Positions 1-10,775 of a stretch of DNA of 64,000 bases are shown in pieces. The stretch is taken from positions 30,941,944-31,005,943 of the forward strand of contig JASWHV010000019.1 of the NCBI GenBank assembly GCA_030760725.1. The letters run 5' to 3'. The notes below the pieces were generated by a model that was not told where the DNA came from, did no database searches, and was given only the letters and a program-made list of their open reading frames with translations. Both the position numbers and the translations under genes were made by a program. Within the stretch, counting starts at the first letter, position 1. Each line of letters opens with the position of its first letter. Origin of the DNA: Neostapfia colusana. Taxonomy: Eukaryota > Streptophyta > Magnoliopsida > Poales > Poaceae.

Positions 1-2503
1 CGACCTCACTCCGAGCTTCCGGTATGGATTCAACAAATTCCCGCTCTCTAATCCTTCCTAGGTCCTCAAATCTTGCATGTAGCAGCTGGATTAGCCAGCG
101 ATCATTTCCCCTTTTGCATCCAGCGCATGAAAACGCCTCAGGCCGACGAATTTCGAGCCTTTCTTGGGTGGTTCACGGCGGACCCATTTGGTCGCACGAT
201 GACGGCCTAGTTCCAGCCCTTTCCGAGGTAGTTTGAGGTCGTACCGATCTTCCTGGAGGTACACTGGTGCTGTAGGGCTCGTCGGCACAAGTTTTTGAGG
301 GCTGGAGACCTCGGGCGACGCTGCCGAACGGCCACAGAGGCAGTTACACGTCGCCGGCCATGTTCCGGTCGTCGGTGGCCCTAGCAAACCCCACAGCCGT
401 GTTCCTCGGTGTCACAAACTCCCTGGCGGCGAGTTGTAGCTCCGGCGGTGGCCGGGAAGGCCGGTCCGGCGAGCTTCCGGTTACTCCGGCGAGGGGGAGC
501 GCGCGGGCGCGAGCGAGGAGCGGGAGGTAGAAGAAAGCCATGGGCCCCGTCTGTCAGCAGCTCAAATTTTAAACCCGGGATCGGGTGTGGCCGGGATCCC
601 GTGTGTTGGCGCGCAGAGACGCTGTGGCCCGGTGGGGCTTCGTTTCTATTGGCTGGAATTCAAAACTGTGGGTCCAGCCGGATTTTCAATAAGAAAATTA
701 TTCCAGACTTAGCTCAATCTTTAGAAATTCATATCTCCCTGTAGAAAGCTCCAATTTGAGTGATTCCAATTGGGTTGGATTCATCTCTATGATTTCTATT
801 CAAATATGAACTCAGATTTGTGTGAAAGTTAATATTATATTCTGGAAAAATTTTGGAATATTTTCTGAAAAAGAATTATTGAGGGAGTTTGGTTTATCCA
901 AAACTCCCCAAATTTTGCCATAATATTCTTTAGCATATTGTTGACCTACTAGCAAATTGTCAGCTCATTTGAAGATCATTTGTGTAGGAATTTGCTAAAT
1001 GCAAACTACTGTGTTCAAAAGAGTCCAGAAACATTTTCAGAAAATGTTTCCCACTTCTAAAATCTGTTCTGTGCAATCCATAGCTCCAAAAATCATAGGA
1101 AAAATTTAGGCAAGCTCTCTGAGACATACTTGGAATTGTAGTTCAATTAATTGGGCATGAAAATGCACATTACTACAGAATTAATTCTTTTGAGTACAAA
1201 TACTTAAAGAATTGTTCTGGGAGAACTACTCAAGAAAAAGGGCTGAATTTTGGACCAGGTTGCTCTCATGTGATCAAGAACACATATGTAAATTATCATC
1301 CCAAGATGAGTCCTTGAACTCCCTGTGCTTATTCTCCATACTTGTGTATATTTCGGAATACATAAGAGATATTGTGATAATTAGGAAGAACACAATATGA
1401 CTCCACATTAGCTGCAATTTGGCAAGCTAAATCCTTAGGTAGTATACAACCTTCTGTAAAAAGTTTTGAGGCCATTGGAGTTCTTGTTCTTCAGTTACGC
1501 TCAAATCCTTTCAGCTTATCTATTATGTTCATTAGGGAACATGATTAGTGCATAGCTAAAGCCTTTAGGACAAATTAGTTTATTTCTGTTCCTTGCACAA
1601 CAGAGGCAAACCAAGCCATGCTTGGCTTTTCCACACAACCTCTGTCCCTAAGAGATTAATTCTATAACTTCTTTCCATTACATTCTATAAAACATGTGCA
1701 TATGCATTTCAATAGGAACCTCAACGAAGGGGATTCAAAGGAGCGATTCATCAAAGTGGATCAAGCTCCGGAGAATCAAGGGTGGATCTGCAAGGACACT
1801 AACTGTTATATACGACTACCCTGCAAAACAGGCAAGCTCCAGTTTGCATTTAACAGCTATTAAGTTTTTCTTTTGTATTCACTTTCGGTTAAGATATGAA
1901 CTGTGCATTAGGTCTAGTGTTTGATACTCCTCCTGCATAACCAAATGACCATGGAGTATTGGGTAGGTGTCTTTCACCGTGTAGAACTGCCATGCTTAAG
2001 TAGGGTTCGGTAGAAGTCGAGTGGTGAGATGCTACTCGCAGTTTCAGGAACAACAGGGGCATACGGGATTGGTTCATAAATGAAGTAGCAAGTTAAAGTT
2101 GAGACCCGAAGGTTGTAGGAGCAGCAGGACATAGGGGCCTGGGTGCTGTAGACCTGTCCGTGTCAGTAAAGGACCGATCCGTATGCGGCCCTGTTGAACA
2201 AGTTTGAGTTGTGTACCGGACTCATGCTGGCTATATGGGACCCAGTAAACCGATGTACCTCGGGAAGCTGTCGTTGGGACTTTTCGGGTCGCCTCAGGCG
2301 GACGGCCGGTGTGCAGTATGTGGGGAATATTCTCATGACATCTCACGTCGGAAGGTGCACCATGAGAGTAGCTACTGTACGGGGCGACTTGATCGATTCA
2401 GCGGGGGTGAAACGGGGGAAAGGCTGCCACGTACGACGTCAGTGATGGTTGTTGTAGGCAACGTCGAGTACGGGCATACGTGTCGTGTAGTCCAGGTGTT
2501 ATT

Positions 2504-2513
2504 GATTCGAATC
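2504..2513. promoter_or_regulatory. Conserved-position palindrome in gypsy LTR
   Basis: GATTCGAATC is a perfect 10-bp palindrome just before a CCGTC-rich block. The other LTR types carry different palindromes at the same place: CGATTATAATCG at 39327, GATTGCAATC at 25382, and a one-wobble version at 51487. Retained symmetry with changed centres suggests a structured RNA or a dimeric protein site; the function is unknown. Confidence 0.5.
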
Positions 2514-2877
2514 ACCGTCACTCGCGGAATGGACCGAGCATACTTGTTCTCACAGTCGTAACATAGTAAGAACTTGCATGAGAAAGTAACTATTCATATT
2601 GATGTGAAGTATTATACTAGCGTTGTATTGGACCTTGATGAATAGGCTAGTGCAAACTCGATTCTTTTATGCCATGAGCAATTTACATCGGGGGAAAGCG
2701 TTTCTTGTTTGATTGTGGACTCCCGAGGTGGCGTGCCCAGGGTTACTTAAAATGCTGCAATTAATACCTGAAAGTAAGGATTCACTTTTAGGCGAGTTTA
2801 ATTATGCTTATGTCATCCTATGTTAGGTTCATAACCTCACTTAGAGTTTCATTTTTAGGGTGACGGTTAAGTCTTGC

Positions 2878-2892
2878 TGAGCGTTATGCTCA
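2878..2892 (+). other. TGAGC/GCTCA hairpin in gypsy LTR
   Basis: A five-pair stem, TGAGC with GCTCA, closes a loop GTTAT. The stem is kept while the loop changes in other LTRs: 22829-22843 (same loop), 25844-25858 (TTCTT), 39697-39712 and 51782-51797 (CTTCGT), and 59053-59067 (GTTAT). It lies 20-30 bases before an acceptor-like TTTTGCAG. The role is unknown. Confidence 0.5.
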
Positions 2893-3250
2893 CGGATGCT
2901 ATCTGAGTTGTTTTGCAGGTAATTGACTCGATGCTTATGAGAAGGGGTGCCGATGAGACTCGGGAACCTCCGAGTGCTTACTCAAAGAGCATCCTCGCCG
3001 CTGCAGATTGTCTTCTTGTTGCTAGTAAGAAACGTCCGTGGGCTGGACCGTTTCTTTGTTGCTATTTTAGATATGAGTCGTGAGAGTGATAGTCTTCCGC
3101 TGTAGTTTACTCTGATATAACTATTTGTAAAACATTCTTGTAGGCTTTCTCAAACAATTTATGTAATATGATGTGTGTTTTCTGCAACCCGTGTGCTGTT
3201 AGGTGCAGCATAACACGGTAGCACCCGATGAGGTCCGGGCCTTCACAGCA

Positions 3251-3268
3251 TGGTATCAGAGCTGCGTT
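3251..3268 (+). other. Gypsy-1 primer-binding site (initiator tRNA-Met)
   Basis: TGGTATCAGAGC begins three bases after the 5' LTR end. This matches the complement of the plant initiator methionine tRNA 3' end, the usual minus-strand primer of these families. It fixes the LTR/internal boundary at 3247/3248. Confidence 0.95.
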
Positions 3269-3398
3269 GGGAACAGAGCACGGATTGAGCATCATATTAT
3301 GTCAAAAACTTAGGATACGGTGCGATAACGGTACTAGGCCCACATAAGGACTATTATTAGCATATAATGAAGGTGGCAAGCTAAATTATGTGTTATGT

Positions 3399-3720
3399 CG
3401 GAAAATCGTGCATCTCGGGACGTTTATGTCTTGGGGGGTGCACGTATGCGCTGTCCACCAGTGCGCACAAGCTGAAGGGTGGAGCCTCACGGGTGGCAGG
3501 TAACCCGACTCGCTTTAGTATCCTCTACGAATCTTCATGTCGTTTGGGGTATTCGAGCAGCATCTGTCCCAGGCGTGCGTGGTGCAATTTGGGAGACCCC
3601 GTCATGTGGTCAGTAACGTGAACACGTAGCTCAAGGCGTGTTTGGCTTGAGAACACCTGGGCGAGTGATGACGGCCGGGTGTACAAACTGTTATGGATAC
3701 CGGGTTCGGTGTGCAGCCGG
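3399..3720 (+). other. Highly conserved leader block, candidate packaging or dimerisation region
   Basis: The block is shared at roughly 90 percent by eye with Gypsy-2 (40198-40520), although the LTR starts and the rest of the leader have diverged. It contains short palindromes: GTGCAC in both, then GTGCGCAC here and TGTGCACA at nearly the same site in Gypsy-2. No long ORF is shared, so the constraint is probably on RNA. Packaging or dimerisation is my inference. Confidence 0.6.
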
Positions 3721-4798
3721 ATCTGATGATTGAGTGTGGCTTATGTAGATACTAACCACGAAAACCTTAGTGCGTGTAGAACACGTTTGCGAGTGACCGT
3801 TTTAGTGCCACCTAAGGATACGTATATGCCGGTGTAATCCGGTTAGGTTTTTCTTTGGTGAGGCAACATAGTACCGTCATATGTCTTACGGTGCATCGTC
3901 ACCGTACTACACTGGAAAGTATTCTTACCTATGAAGAAATTATTCATGACTAACTTCCAAACTAAAAATGGATGTGATAAAGCACATATTAGTTACTGAG
4001 CTCTTCATTCGAACTAAGTTTCAAAGAAGAGACTTGTTAGACTTCTTTTGATCTCAAAGACAGAGTGCTCTGTTCAGACAGAATTTTTTCTGGTCTTTAA
4101 CAGAGCGTAACACTAATTAGTTTGACCCAATGGAGGTGTTTGAGACCGTTCTAGAAATTTTATTTAGTGCTCTATAACTTTTCTGTAGAACTCCAGAGCC
4201 AAATCCGACACCAACTTGGTTGAACGTCCAGATGAATGCAAACTGTTCAGAAAACAGAGCAGCTGCAAACTTCTCTGGATGTTTCTGTAAATTGGCCATA
4301 ACAATCTGTAGAAAAATTTCCAAGGGTCATGTAATACACCGTTGGAAAGGTTATGAAACTTACAACAATTTTGTAGTTCATAGTTTGTTCAGAATTGTAC
4401 CCCAGTTGTATGTAAAACTGTGATGAAAACAGCCACATACAAAGGAGGTGCTGGCAAATTTTAGCCAGAAATTCTGTCAACTTTGAACAACCCTAACTTT
4501 TGATACAGAAATGATCTAGGGTCATATGAGTACTCGTTGAAAAGATACTAAAGTTAACTTTAAGTTTGGTATTCAACTTGAGTTCTGAAAATGCTGGTAA
4601 CTGGATCCAAATCTGGGTTAAGTACAGAAAGGTCGGTTCTGTACAGCAAATGGGGATGGTTTTCTGTTGGCTTTAGAAGGATGTGTAAACATGAAGTATT
4701 GTTATGCTTTCATAAAGTTTTAGCATGTTCATGTTTTACATACTTTCACATACTGCTAGGTCAAGTTTTGACTTCCCTCAAAATTATGCTTTTGCAGT

Positions 4799-5930
4799 AT
4801 GGTGCGTACTCAGTCTCCGAGTAGGGCTGAAAGTTCTCGCCAAAACGGTGAAGACTCGACTCCACCACGGGCACCGCCATCAACGGTATGGGCGGATGTC
4901 ATGGCTCAGATGGTCGAGTCAAGTCAAGAGAACACAAGACTACTCCAAGCCTTGATACAACAGGGCTTAGTCCAACACGCGCAACAGGACGTTCCACCTC
5001 GGAACGCCTATTTGGACTTCTTGGCGACACAACCGCCAATTTTCACGGAAGCCAATGAACCAGTGGAAGCTGATCAGTGGCTTCGAGTTATGGAGTCCTA
5101 GTTTGGAGTGTTTGAGTGCGATGAGTATCAGAAGATATTATTTGCAGCTCAACAGCTCCATGGAGCCGCTGGAAAATGGTGGTTTGCCTATCTCGCCACT
5201 GTTCCGGAAGGACATCAAGTGGAATGGACGGAATTTCGGGAAGCATTCCGGGCTCGTCACATTCCTATGGATTTTATCAAGGCCCAGCAGCAGGAATTCA
5301 GGAACTTGAAGCAGGGGGACATGAGTGTCCTCAATTATGTCAGACGATTCAACCTTCTGGCACAATATGCTCCTGCTTATACAACGAGCGAAGCTGCAAT
5401 GTGTGACTACTTTTTCTATGGCTTGAGTGCCATACTAAAAGAGAATCTAGCTTTGTTCAATCAAGGCAGTTACACCGAGTTGATCAGTGCTGCTCTGCTA
5501 CAAGAACAAGCGACACTTGAGTGTCAAGCAGAGAAGAGGGATCGGGAGGATGTGCTAGAAGACACACCAGTTGTTCCTCGCAAATACCGTGTGGTGTATC
5601 ACACACCATCTGATGAAAGATGGCAAGCGCCAGTGAGATCAACTCCGTACAGATTTCCTGCTCAAGAATCATGTCTTGAAGCAACACCTTTGCCGCGGCA
5701 ACGAATGACACCTGTGGCATCATTGCTGCAGCCAAGTACATCAACTTCTCAAACACAAGTCAACGAAGAACCGGGGAAATCTCCGTGTTCTTATTGCCAC
5801 CGTTCAGGGCATTTTAGGCAAGAATGCCGGGAGAAGTTGGTGAACACCGGACAGCCATCATCATCAGGTGGTATGCCGCCACCTGCTCCAGTCAACATAA
5901 CAGCATTGCAATCCGGGAGTGTGCAACATC
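4799..5930 (+). pseudogene. Gypsy-1 gag (nucleocapsid/capsid), broken
   Basis: Gag forms the virus-like particle that packages element RNA in the cytoplasm. The start ATG at 4799 follows an acceptor-like TTTTGCAG by one base, and the N-terminus MVRTQSP resembles the Gypsy-2 gag start. A plant retrotransposon gag domain follows (motifs YLDFLATQPP, KWWFAYL, EFRNLKQGD), then a zinc knuckle at 5787-5829 of form CX2CX4HX4C (CSYCHRSGHFRQEC). A TAG stop at 5099-5101 interrupts the frame in the gag domain where related copies have a sense codon. A small indel near 5928-5931 shifts the frame just before the protease. Both breaks are plain in sequence, so full-length Gag cannot be made. Confidence 0.92.
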
Positions 5931-8167
5931 GGCTATTGAGGATGTCCCGGAGGGAGCACCGGTGTTAGCGGGCATGTTCACTCTCAAAGACGTGCCCGTG
6001 CTCATACTTTTTGATTCCGGTGCAACCCACAATTTTATCAGCAAAACATGCGTGGATCAGCACCAATTATCCACCAATACTCCCACAACGAGTTTTCTTA
6101 TACGATCACCGGGAGGAAATATCTCTGCCAATCAGATTGTGTCCCGAGCAACTTTGTGTTTCGGCGGAAAAATATACCCAACATCGCTGATTATGTTGGA
6201 TAGGCAGAAGATAGACATTATATTGGGGATGTCTTGGTTAAATTGTCACGGTGCCGTTCTCAATATCGGTAACCGGACTGTCCAGATTGACTCACTGATT
6301 CACGGACAGCACACACTGTTTTTGGACAGCGAAGATCCAGATATGGTAGAGGCCTACCACACGGAAGCGCTGAAGCTTGAAGATATTCCGGTTGTACGTG
6401 ATTATCCTGACGTTTTTCCCGATGACTTACCGGGCATGCCGCCCGAACGGGACGTCGAGTTCAAGATTGAACTGGCGCCGGCAACGACGCCTATCTCACA
6501 AAGGCCTTACAAGATGGCACCTAACGAGCTAGCGGAGTTGAAAGAGCAACTGAATGAACTCATGAGCAAGGGTTTCATACGACCAAGTTCTTCACCTTGG
6601 GGTTGTTCTGCGCTGTTCGTTAAGAAGAAGGACGAAACACTACGGCTATGTGTTGATTACCGTCCACTAAATGCTGTCACGATCAAGAACAAGTATCCTT
6701 TGCCCCGCATCGACATCCTGTTCGAACAACTTGTTGGTGCAAAGGTATTCTCAAAGATGGATCTTCAGTCGGTATATCATCAAATCAAAATCCGACCGGA
6801 GGACATACCGAAGACAGCTTTCTCGACGAGATACGGACTCTATGAGTACCTCGTCATGTCATTTGGGTTAACCAACGCTCCAGCACACTTCATGTACTTG
6901 ATGAATTCTGTATTCATGCCGCAGTTAGACAAGTTTATCGTGGTATTCATCGATGACATATTGGTTTACTCCAAATCTGAAGAAGAGCACGCTGAACATC
7001 TGCGTATCGTGCTACAACGGTTGCGAGAGCACCAATTATATGCCAAGTTCAGCAAGTGCGAATTTTGGATTGATCAAGTGCCTTTCCTAGGCCATATTAT
7101 TTCAGCAGAAGGTATCACCGTGGACCCCAGCAAGATTGAACAAGTGCTGAAGTGGGAATCTCCCAAATCAGTCCATGAGGTCCGAAGTTTCCGAGGTTTA
7201 GCGGGGTATTATCGGAGGTTTATTCCGAGCTTCTCAAAGATTGCTAAACCAATGACGGAGCTGCTGAAGAAGGGCACTAAATACATGTGGAATGCAGCAT
7301 GTGAAGCCGCATTCAAAACTTTGGTGAAACATCTCACAACGGCTCCAGTTCTTGCTCAGCCGGACACGACGAAGCCATTTGATGTATACTGTGATGCATC
7401 CAGCATCGGTCTCGGCTGTGTTCTGATGCAAGAAGGGTGTGTAGTCGCCTATGGGTCTCGTCAACTGCAAAACCATGAGCAGCATTATCCAACTCACGAT
7501 CTCGAGCTTGCTGCTGTGGTGTTGGCGTTGAAGATGTGGAGGCATTACCTACTGGGTAATCTTGTTCACCTCTACACCGACCATAAAAGCCTGAAGTATA
7601 TCTTCACGCAGAAGGAGCTAAATATGAGGCAACGGAGATGGTTGGAGCTCATCAAGGATTATGAAATGGAGATCCACTATCATCCGGGGAAAGCAAACTT
7701 GGTTGCCGACGCGCTTAGTCGGAAAGCCCACGTTCACAACTTAGCGGCTGCTGAGTTGGAAGAAGAAGAACCAAGCCTCTGTGTCATTCCGTATGGCGCG
7801 CTTTATAATCTTGCGCTCATTCCAACAATCCGTGAAGAGATTGTTGAGGCTCAAAGAAGAGACAGAGGTATGTCTCACATCCGGAGAAGACTGGACAACG
7901 GAGAGGTGAAATGCTTCCGGAAGGATGAGAACGGTACAACATGGTTTAACGACCGTATAGTGGTACCGCGTAATATGAAACTTCAGAAGAGGATCTTGGA
8001 TGAAGCCCACCTGTCTACGTTTTCCATTCATCCCGGAAGTAACAAGATGTACCAAGATTTGAAACAGAAATTTTGGTGGACGAGGATGAAGAGGGAGATC
8101 GCTAAATACGTATCCGAGTGTGATACGTGTAGAATGGTCAAGGCGGATCATATGCGGAAATCCGGAC
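5929..8167 (+). pseudogene. Gypsy-1 pol, first part: protease, reverse transcriptase, RNase H, integrase zinc domain
   Basis: An open frame runs to the Copia-A insertion. In order: aspartic protease with FDSGATHNFIS (about 6010-6042), reverse transcriptase with its catalytic FIDDILVYS (about 6943-6972), RNase H (DVYCDASSIGLG near 7384; YTDHKSLKYIF), and the integrase HHCC zinc finger ending CDTCRMVKADH (about 8010-8150). These proteins process the polyprotein, copy element RNA to DNA and insert it. Substitutions at usually constant RT positions (MDLQSVYHQ against MDLRSGYHQ in relatives) suggest an inactive enzyme even without the truncation. The coding sequence resumes at 17726, after the insertion and its duplicated CGGAC. 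Confidence 0.94.
8163..8167. repeat. Copia-A target-site duplication, left copy (CGGAC)
   Basis: CGGAC directly precedes the LTR start TGTAGGATCG at 8168 and recurs at 17721-17725. Removing Copia-A and one copy restores continuous integrase sequence when compared with Gypsy-3 near 62087. Confidence 0.97.
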
Positions 8168-9790
8168 TGTAGGATCGAATAGCACGTGAAAAGCTACCAG
8201 AGGGGGTGAATGGTAGATTAAAACTTTTTGCAGCGGAAACAACAAAAACCCCTCAGCAAAAAATCAATCGGTTAAAGAAACCGTGTGTGCAAGTATTTTC
8301 AAACATGTTCAACCGTGACAAATCAAGTAGAGAGGTAGAGAATCAAGTCACGGATCTAATGCAACAAGAATCACTTGAAAACACGAAGTAAAACTTGAGA
8401 TACGATCAAAACATTAAACGAAGATCAATCTGTTCTACCCGATATAAAACAGATCTGCAATGCTGCAAAGAAACTCGTGTATCTAAAAAACTACAGATCC
8501 GAAGCTAGTCAAAATTTCACAGATGATAGATAATTGAGTTGTGAAGACAACCCAAAAAGAATCACGTCAATCGGATCTGTAAAACTCGAGTTATCAACGA
8601 AACACCGAAGAAACGTCGGTCTGTCCAGAAACTCGGCGAGAAAGACTTGACGAAAAACAAGTCGGACGAACAAGCCACAAAAGCTCCTTGAAACTATGAA
8701 CTTTATTCAATAGAAACACAAGAGGAACAGCCCAAAGGTCTCTACCCACGAGATCTCTGGCCTCCCTTGCTTTTATAGCCAGCCCTCAGGCTAATCAATC
8801 CAATCTAGAACTCCTACTCCTAATTGGACTCGTATCCTAACTTACCATAACTGCTCAGGACTCTCCTATTCATAGATAGAAGCAATCGTGAGACTTTCAA
8901 ACACCTTAGAAACGTCCTAAACATTCCTAAAACAACTCAACTTCGTGCCTAGCACGAAATCCTATCATAACTAACTCAAATATTCCATATTTGAGCCATA
9001 TCCGACTCAGCCTCAGCCTGAGTATGCAATCCAGCCGGTTGGACCTTTCCGACCAATTCTTTACGTCCACTTCTCTTCATCACGCCTTGGAACAATGTTG
9101 CCACGTCCATGCACTCCTTGCACACGTGCAAACACCTTCCAACGATGTACATGCAACCTTCATATGCACTGCCCTTGATCCAAACATGCTGCGCGACCTC
9201 TCGATCAACTCAACCACAGCTCCTCCCGAACTTGGTTGTTGGAACCTCATCTCCTCCCTGAGACTAGTCCAAGGATCCTGTCACCAGCCATGTCTTGAAC
9301 TCAAGCAACACCTGCACATGAATAAACAACCAATTCTTCCGAGCACAAGTCCTCGACTTGACTCACGTTAGTTCGAAAACCACAACACCTTACATGAGCA
9401 CGTCACATAAGCATGTTGCAAAACATATCAAATGATAACAGCCATAACCACCAAAACACACCAAAAACTTAGCAAATTAATACTAAGCAAACCTTCCCGT
9501 AAAGCAAGTTTGAAACATTGCAAGTTAAAAGCAAAAACAAGACGCTGCAGTTCTACGAGTTGAACTTCACGGGAGATCACTAAAAACAAGCTCTGGACCT
9601 CACAGAAGCTCTCCGGACCTTGCAGGAGCTCTCCGGACCTTGCGTCGGACCTTGCCAACACTTGGCGGACCTAACAAAGAACTTGTCGGACCTTGCCACA
9701 GAAGAATGTTTTGGCAATATTCAAAACTTTGAATGTTAATGCTAACTTTTATCCTAATTACCAATGTATTCAGCACACATAGGTCTCACA
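8168..9790 (-). repeat. Copia-A left LTR (3' LTR of element)
   Basis: The LTR is 1623 bp, running on + from TGTAGGATCG to GGTCTCACA. It is near-identical to the other copies at 16124-17720, 26882-28496 and 34980-36582. On the minus strand it has a TATA box (8771-8778) and short CGGACC-type repeats in U3 (about 9590-9700). An open + strand frame (8991-9371) lies antisense in U3 and is not a convincing gene. Confidence 0.96.
8771..8778 (-). promoter_or_regulatory. Copia LTR TATA box (Copia-A left)
   Basis: CTATAAAAGC on the minus strand in the U3 position, followed by GGG-rich DNA. The same site occurs at 16707-16714, 27489-27496 and 35583-35590, and as TATATAAG at 24429-24436 in Copia-C. Conservation across five LTRs supports it as the core promoter. 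Confidence 0.7.
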
Positions 9791-9807
9791 ATCTCCCCCT
9801 TGATGAA
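9791..9807 (-). other. Copia-A polypurine tract
   Basis: On the minus strand TCATCAAGGGGGAGAT lies immediately against the 3' LTR start TGTGAGACC. This is the expected site of plus-strand DNA priming. Copia-B has the same tract at 28497-28513. Confidence 0.88.
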
Positions 9808-10775
9808 TGCATTGGCAACACCAATTAAAATCCGAACATTGGCTTATGAAAAGTTTTGAAAAGCTTTGAAAACTCATTTCTCCCCCTTTATTAATTTCTC
9901 CCCATTTTTAAAATCAGAGAAGGAAGAAAGTGTATAACATATGCAAAGTGTAAAAAAACATCTCTCCTTATACATATTTCTCCCCCTTTGACAATGTATT
10001 CAGCAAGGTTCAAAGGAGAAATTTTTAAATGTTATGAGCATATTATAACATATACATACAAAACAAAGCTCATCCAAGTCATACTATCAGGTTGCTTACA
10101 CTGTCACATCAATGAGATACATAAAGTAGTGTAAGCCATGCTAGAGATCAAATGTATTTTTCAGTTTAAGCAAGTCATGATCTCCCTTACTCAACTATTT
10201 CAAAACCTGAAAACATGACACTTGTTGCTGCATTTTTATTATTCATAATCATTTAAGGCACAAAGTTGATCATATGATATTTGCAAGAGATTATATGCAG
10301 CACCAGACTTATTCTAACTAACCAAGCCAAGCCTATGTCATTTGACAATCAGAAGCTTAAGGACATGGTTTTAGTCATACACAATTCCTTCCAAGTTCAT
10401 ATCTTAGTGCAATGATAAGCAATCTCAAAAGAAGAAGTGCGATGCATGCATATTCTCTTGATCTTTTCTCAATTTTTTATTTGAAAACTCAACATGTGAG
10501 CTGATCACTTGATTAATTTTTTATGATTAAAAGCACTTGTGAGCACGCAACAAGTTCAAAACAGAAAGAAAGTTCGATCATGACCAGATTTAGTGTAAGT
10601 AATTATTCCAATTACTAGTGATGGCAAAAACTACAAAATGTATAACATGAGTAATGTAGTAAGAACTTTCAGCCTGTAAAAGGAATCACAAAGTCATATA
10701 TGTATGAAATACTATGCTCATATTATTTTAGTTTCAGATTCACACATAGACTTTCAAAGTTTCAAAAACTCCCCC
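9808..10775 (-). other. Copia-A non-coding 3' internal region
   Basis: About 970 bp between pol and the polypurine tract hold no credible ORF on either strand. Some SIRE relatives carry an envelope-like gene here; none is visible. The stretch is AT-rich and contains extra purine-tract-like sites on the minus strand near 9880, 9980 and 10767. Copia-B has the same layout at 28514-29476. Confidence 0.75.

Larger units (their letters stand above)
1..3247 (+). repeat. Gypsy-1 5' LTR, right-hand three quarters
   Basis: This aligns end to end with 19957-23199 of the 3' LTR with few differences. It ends in CTTCACA just before the primer site. A GC-rich block (about 1-620) is followed by AT-rich intron-like DNA (about 650-1690), a TATA-like TATAAAA at 1686, and a compact structured segment (about 1920-3247). 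The many short ORFs in the GC-rich block on both strands are not convincing genes. The 3' half holds the palindrome at 2504, the TGAGC hairpin at 2878 and a splice-acceptor-like TTTTGCAG near 2918. Confidence 0.93.
3248..4798 (+). other. Gypsy-1 untranslated leader
   Basis: This stretch has no convincing coding capacity. Its first part (3399-3720) is nearly identical to leader blocks at 40198-40520 (Gypsy-2) and 59594-59925 (Gypsy-3). The rest is AT-rich and weakly similar to the Gypsy-2 leader. A donor-like GGCAG/GTAACC lies at 3499/3500. A pyrimidine-rich acceptor-like TTTTGCAG ends at 4797, one base before the gag ATG. A leader intron of about 1.3 kb (3500-4797) is therefore possible; this is inference. 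Confidence 0.8.

Noticed and set aside
3251..3268. Possible tRNA-Met fragment
   Set aside because: Only the short primer-complement sequence is present, in the exact place of a retrotransposon primer site. No cloverleaf.
7741..8151. Antisense ORF of 136 codons across Gypsy-1 pol
   Set aside because: Shadow of the RNase H/integrase coding frame.
8991..9371. Open frame of 126 codons antisense in copia LTR U3, also open at 27709-28089, 35755-36183 and partly in Copia-C
   Set aside because: It is repeated only because the LTR is repeated. Between Copia-A and Copia-C most differences change the amino acid, so there is no sign of protein constraint, and it runs against the LTR promoter.
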